From positions 1 through 64,000 of the forward strand of contig NZ_MWQH01000005.1 in assembly GCF_002210295.1 (NCBI RefSeq): a stretch of 64,000 nucleotides of DNA. Reading direction: 5' to 3'. The position numbers were made by a program, and so were the translations under genes. Below are positions 61,017 through 64,000 of this stretch, piece after piece. The DNA comes from Fibrobacter sp. UWB5. GTDB lineage: Bacteria; Fibrobacterota; Fibrobacteria; Fibrobacterales; Fibrobacteraceae. The notes below the pieces were generated by a model. It saw only the letters and a program-made list of their open reading frames with translations. It was not told the DNA's origin and ran no database searches. The stretch's first letter is position 1, and each line of letters begins with the position of its first letter.

Positions 61017-61445
61017 ATGGAAAAAATCGCAGTCATTTATTGGAGCGGAACCGGCAACACCGAACTGATGGCAAAATACGTCGCCGAAGGTGCAAAGGCC
61101 GCCGGCACCGAAGCCGACGTGTTCAGTGTCTCGGACTTTTCGCAGGGCCAGTTGGGCGAATACGCCCGCTATGCGCTGGGCTGCCCCGCCATGGGCGCCG
61201 AGGAACTCGAAGATTCCGAATTCCAGCCCTTCTACGAAGCCGTCAAGCCCGCACTCAACGGCAAGAAAGTCGCCCTATTTGGCTCTTACGGCTGGGGTGG
61301 CGGCGAATGGATGAATCCGTGGAAGGCCGACGCAGAAGCCGCCGGGCTCGTGCTTGTGGCAGACCCGCTCGCCATCGAGAACGCCCCCGATGACGCCGGC
61401 AAGGCCGCCTGCCAAGATCTCGGCAAGGCGCTCGCCACCGCCTAA
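61017..61445 (+). CDS. Flavodoxin
   Basis: 142 residues. The FMN phosphate loop SGTGNTELMA (10-19) and the later FGSYGWGGGEW are clear. It replaces ferredoxin as electron carrier when iron is scarce. AGGAGA lies 7 nt upstream; 42 nt after the DUF3793 gene, so co-transcribed. Confidence 0.94.
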   Translation: MEKIAVIYWSGTGNTELMAKYVAEGAKAAGTEADVFSVSDFSQGQLGEYARYALGCPAMGAEELEDSEFQPFYEAVKPALNGKKVALFGSYGWGGGEWMNPWKADAEAAGLVLVADPLAIENAPDDAGKAACQDLGKALATA

Positions 61446-61484
61446 AAAGACTTTTTCTTTCTTATAGTGTTTTGGATTGAAGCT

Positions 61485-61520
61485 GCCCTGACGGAATCAC
61501 ACTCCGTTGGGGCTTTGCCG
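61485..61520 (+). terminator. Terminator after flavodoxin gene
   Basis: GCCCTGACGGA/TCCGTTGGGGC stem with two wobble pairs and a 7-nt loop, then a moderate T-rich tail. Confidence 0.6.
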
Positions 61521-61570
61521 TCTTTAATTTTCTATCTTTTCACTAGGATTTCTTAAAAACGAGCGATCAG

Positions 61571-62431
61571 ATGGCAAGAGAACTTTCATTTGTCCAAAGC
61601 GTAGAACGGAGCATTTCGAAAACATACCGCGAAAGGCTCTGGACGCCATTCATTACCGCCATCAAGAACTACAAGCTCATCGAAGAAGGCGACAAAATCG
61701 CCGTCTGCATCTCTGGCGGCAAGGATTCCATGCTCATGGCGAAGCTCATCCAGATGCTTCACCGACACAGCGACGTGAAATTCGACGTGGAATACCTGGT
61801 GATGGACCCCGGTTACAACGAAATCAACCGCCAGAAAATCGAAAGCAACGCGAAACTCCTGGAAATTCCCATCACCGTTTTCGAGACGAACATTTTCGAC
61901 GTGGCAAACAACACCGAACGTTCCCCCTGCTACGTTTGCGCCAAGATGCGCCGCGGCCACCTCTACCACAAGGCAAAAGACCTAGGCTGCAACAAGATTG
62001 CGCTGGGTCACCACCTCTCCGACGTCATCGAGACCACCGTCATGGCGATGTTCTACGGTTCGCAACTGCAAGGCATGATGCCCAAGCTCCACAGCCTGAA
62101 TTTCGGCGGCATGGAACTCATCCGCCCCATGTATTGCATCAACGAGCAAGACATCATCAACTGGAAAAATTACAACGGGCTGCAGTTTATCCAGTGCGCC
62201 TGCCGCTTTACCGAAAGTTGCACCGTCTGTGACAACGGCGGTGGCGGTAGCAAGCGGCAAGAAATCAAGATGCTCATCAAGCGCCTCAAGCGCGAAAACC
62301 CGAACATCGAAAAGAGCATCTTCAACAGCCTGCACTCCGTCTGCATCGAGACGTTCCCCGGCTACAAGGCCGGCGGCGAACCGCATTCATTCCTTGAAGA
62401 TTACGAGGATCGCCTACCGCAGAAAGGGTAA
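61571..62431 (+). CDS. TtcA-family tRNA 2-thiolation protein
   Basis: 286 residues. PP-loop ATP motif SGGKDS (about 50-55), cluster cysteines in SPCYVCAKMRRGHLY and CACRFTESCTVC. TtcA makes 2-thiocytidine-32 in tRNA with a [4Fe-4S] cluster. Monocistronic between terminators. Some TtcA-like proteins of anaerobes modify other positions. Confidence 0.88.
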   Translation: MARELSFVQSVERSISKTYRERLWTPFITAIKNYKLIEEGDKIAVCISGGKDSMLMAKLIQMLHRHSDVKFDVEYLVMDPGYNEINRQKIESNAKLLEIPITVFETNIFDVANNTERSPCYVCAKMRRGHLYHKAKDLGCNKIALGHHLSDVIETTVMAMFYGSQLQGMMPKLHSLNFGGMELIRPMYCINEQDIINWKNYNGLQFIQCACRFTESCTVCDNGGGGSKRQEIKMLIKRLKRENPNIEKSIFNSLHSVCIETFPGYKAGGEPHSFLEDYEDRLPQKG

Positions 62432-62443
62432 GCCTCCCGTCCG

Positions 62444-62479
62444 TTTGGAGTAGAAAAAGAGGGCCCGGAACGCTATTTT
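62444..62479 (+). promoter_or_regulatory. GGAGTAGAA-type promoter of the RND gene
   Basis: TTTGGAGTAGAA (62444-62455) with its GGAGT starting 27 bp before TATTTT (62474-62479). The sequence from TCCG to TAGA matches 55735-55749 on the other strand base for base. Confidence 0.6.
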
Positions 62480-62480
62480 T

Positions 62481-62501
62481 CACCCCAAAAAAAGTGGGGT
62501 G
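62481..62501 (+). promoter_or_regulatory. Hairpin that may mask the RND ribosome site
   Basis: CACCCC (62481-62486) pairs with GGGGTG (62496-62501) just before ATG 62505; GGGGTG is the only Shine-Dalgarno-like sequence. If transcription starts near 62486, as the -10 suggests, the 5' arm would not be in the RNA. Confidence 0.35.
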
Positions 62502-62504
62502 CTT

Positions 62505-64000
62505 ATGCAAGTTTCTCGTGTCAACAAGGTTTTTGCCCGGTTAGGGCGTTTTCAGATCAAGTTTCGCTGGTTGATTCTGCTGGTAACGGCAATTGTGACG
62601 TTTTTGGCGTGCCTCGGGCTCCCGCAACTGCAGATGACGAGCAGCGAAGAGGAATGGTTTGACGACTGGGACAAGGTGAAAATTGACCAGGCGCACTTCA
62701 ACGAAAAATTCGGCAGCGACGACGGCTACATGGTGATGGTCCGCGCCGACGACGTATTCGCGCCGGAGGTGTTGCAGGCAATCGACAGGCTTTCACGCAG
62801 GCTCGAAAACGAGGTGCCGTACGCCGACCGCGTGGTTTCGCTGACACACAACTTGTCAATTCCGGTTGCAAATGACGAAGGTTTTGAAGTCATCGACCCA
62901 TTCGAGGGCGGTATTCCCAACGACCCGCAGGAACTGGAATCGAAAAAGCGGCTGATTCTTTCCCGCGAATCGCTGGTGAACAATATCGTCTCGGACGATT
63001 CGAAGGAAACATGGGTTATTCTCTCGCTGAAATCTTACGAGGGCGGCGTCGATTTCGGCAAGGACAGCATCGCGCCTTTCGCCCGCGAAGTCATTTATTC
63101 CGACGAATTCAAGAGCGACAAGTTTGAAATGCTCCCGACAGGCATGAGCTACACCGAGATGGAAGAAAACGAAGTCATTTCGAAGGAATGCGCCATGCGC
63201 ATCGGTTTCGGCTTCCTGGTGATGGTCATTTGCCTTGTTTTGTTTGTACGTTCGTTGCGCGGCGTGGTGGTGCCCGCGATTGCAACAGTCGGCGGCATTG
63301 CCTCGGTGCTTGGCATCAACGCATGGCTAGGCATTATCGGCGATGAAAGCATGGTCGCTCTCCCGGTGCTTTTGGGCATGGCACTTTCAGTAGGCTATTC
63401 CATCCACTATATCAATTCATTCCGCATGCATTTTAGGCGCACGGGCAACCGCCGCGAATCCGTGATTTGCGCCGTCGAAGAAACGGGCTGGCCCATCCTC
63501 TTTACGGTCATTACTACGGTTGCATCGCTGATTTCGTTTCTGTTCGCAGGCATTCGCCCCATCCGCTGGATTGGCGGGATTTCGGCGGGCATCGTCACGA
63601 TGGTTTATCTGTATGTCATCATCCTGATTCCGATTCTCATGAGTTTCGGCAAGAACGCAAAACCGAACCCGACGCAAGTAAAGTCGGCAGGAGCCACTAA
63701 GGCGGACATTCTCTTTGAATTCTTTGGGCGCAAGGTATGCAGGCACAGCGTTATCGTCGCAGTGATTTCGGCGGCAGTAATGTTGCTGCAGATTCCAGGA
63801 ATGATGCGTATCGACGTGAATATGGATTACACTGAGACCATGGGCGAAAAGATTCCCTTCGTGGTGCGGCTCAAGGACATGCTCAGCGGAAAACTCGGAA
63901 GCCTTTACGACTTCAACGTGATGGTGGAATTCGACGATGCAGACGCGCTCAAGGATCCCGCCAACATGAAACGCATCGAGCAACTGGAACAGAAACTCGG
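62505..64000 (+). CDS. RND-superfamily (MMPL-like) permease, 5' part
   Basis: Runs off the window edge; about 498 residues visible. MQVSRVNKVFARLGRFQIKFRW leads into membrane helix 1, a large periplasmic loop (about 45-225), then a cluster of five helices including GMALSVGYSIHYINSFR, the family's conserved TM4-like segment, and a second extracytoplasmic domain begins after about 430. Proton-driven export or lipid/hydrophobe transport is the family role. It carries the same promoter element as the TonB and ECF genes, so a link to siderophore export is possible. Confidence 0.88.
   Translation, partial: MQVSRVNKVFARLGRFQIKFRWLILLVTAIVTFLACLGLPQLQMTSSEEEWFDDWDKVKIDQAHFNEKFGSDDGYMVMVRADDVFAPEVLQAIDRLSRRLENEVPYADRVVSLTHNLSIPVANDEGFEVIDPFEGGIPNDPQELESKKRLILSRESLVNNIVSDDSKETWVILSLKSYEGGVDFGKDSIAPFAREVIYSDEFKSDKFEMLPTGMSYTEMEENEVISKECAMRIGFGFLVMVICLVLFVRSLRGVVVPAIATVGGIASVLGINAWLGIIGDESMVALPVLLGMALSVGYSIHYINSFRMHFRRTGNRRESVICAVEETGWPILFTVITTVASLISFLFAGIRPIRWIGGISAGIVTMVYLYVIILIPILMSFGKNAKPNPTQVKSAGATKADILFEFFGRKVCRHSVIVAVISAAVMLLQIPGMMRIDVNMDYTETMGEKIPFVVRLKDMLSGKLGSLYDFNVMVEFDDADALKDPANMKRIEQLEQKL

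Overview
The window reads as chromosome of a Fibrobacter-like bacterium (inferred, not searched). Reasons: two large secreted carbohydrase genes (GH43-CBM and GH5) with a Fibrobacter/T9SS-style C-terminal tail; lipoproteins with long Ser-rich (SSSS) linkers; a TIGR02147-type Fibrobacter paralogous family protein; a dense mix of housekeeping genes on both strands.

Layout. 1-9.5 kb: end of a tRNA-Leu, GH43 and GH5 polysaccharidases flanking tgt, an SDR oxidoreductase, and an NSS sodium symporter with a 33-residue companion. 9.5-16.2 kb: a fused lysophospholipid transporter/acyltransferase/acyl-ACP synthetase, a RidA protein, and the ilvB-ilvN operon. 16.2-18.5 kb: a Ser-rich lipoprotein translationally coupled to a radical SAM/SPASM enzyme, the best candidate for an undescribed modification system. 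18.5-24 kb: a candidate C-rich small RNA, a His-rich CobW metallochaperone, tatA-tatC, and a TIGR02147-lipoprotein operon behind a strong promoter with phased 10-bp iterons. 23.9-29.7 kb: gltB-gltD.

30-33 kb: first dtxR-feoA-feoB operon. 33.3-40.3 kb: a defence/mobile segment of mixed composition holding a toxin-antitoxin pair, a 5mC methyltransferase + McrB-like + LlaJI-like endonuclease operon, a repeat region with a possible structured RNA, and two ORF6N-domain gene remnants.

41-62 kb: an iron/metal acquisition island. It holds an ECF transporter (MptD-type S, T and double ATPase), an outer-membrane porin, a second dtxR-feoA-feoB operon, a P1B-type ATPase with a DUF6110-like small protein, a TonB receptor and a propeller lipoprotein resembling XusA/XusB, an AraC regulator with two YbtP/YbtQ-type ABC transporters, a DUF3793 protein and a flavodoxin. 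TtcA and the start of an RND permease follow.

Two sequence motifs tie this island together. The first is a 14-bp palindrome TTAG-N6-CTAA found in front of both dtxR-feoAB operons, the porin and DUF3793-flavodoxin, with an imperfect copy at the araC promoter; it is the likely DtxR-type iron box. The second is a TGnCTGAAnGGAGTAGAA element in front of the ECF operon, TonB receptor, propeller lipoprotein and RND gene, at a constant 27 bp from the proposed -10 in each case; it is a candidate site for the AraC regulator. Together they suggest a two-layer iron-starvation and siderophore-response circuit.
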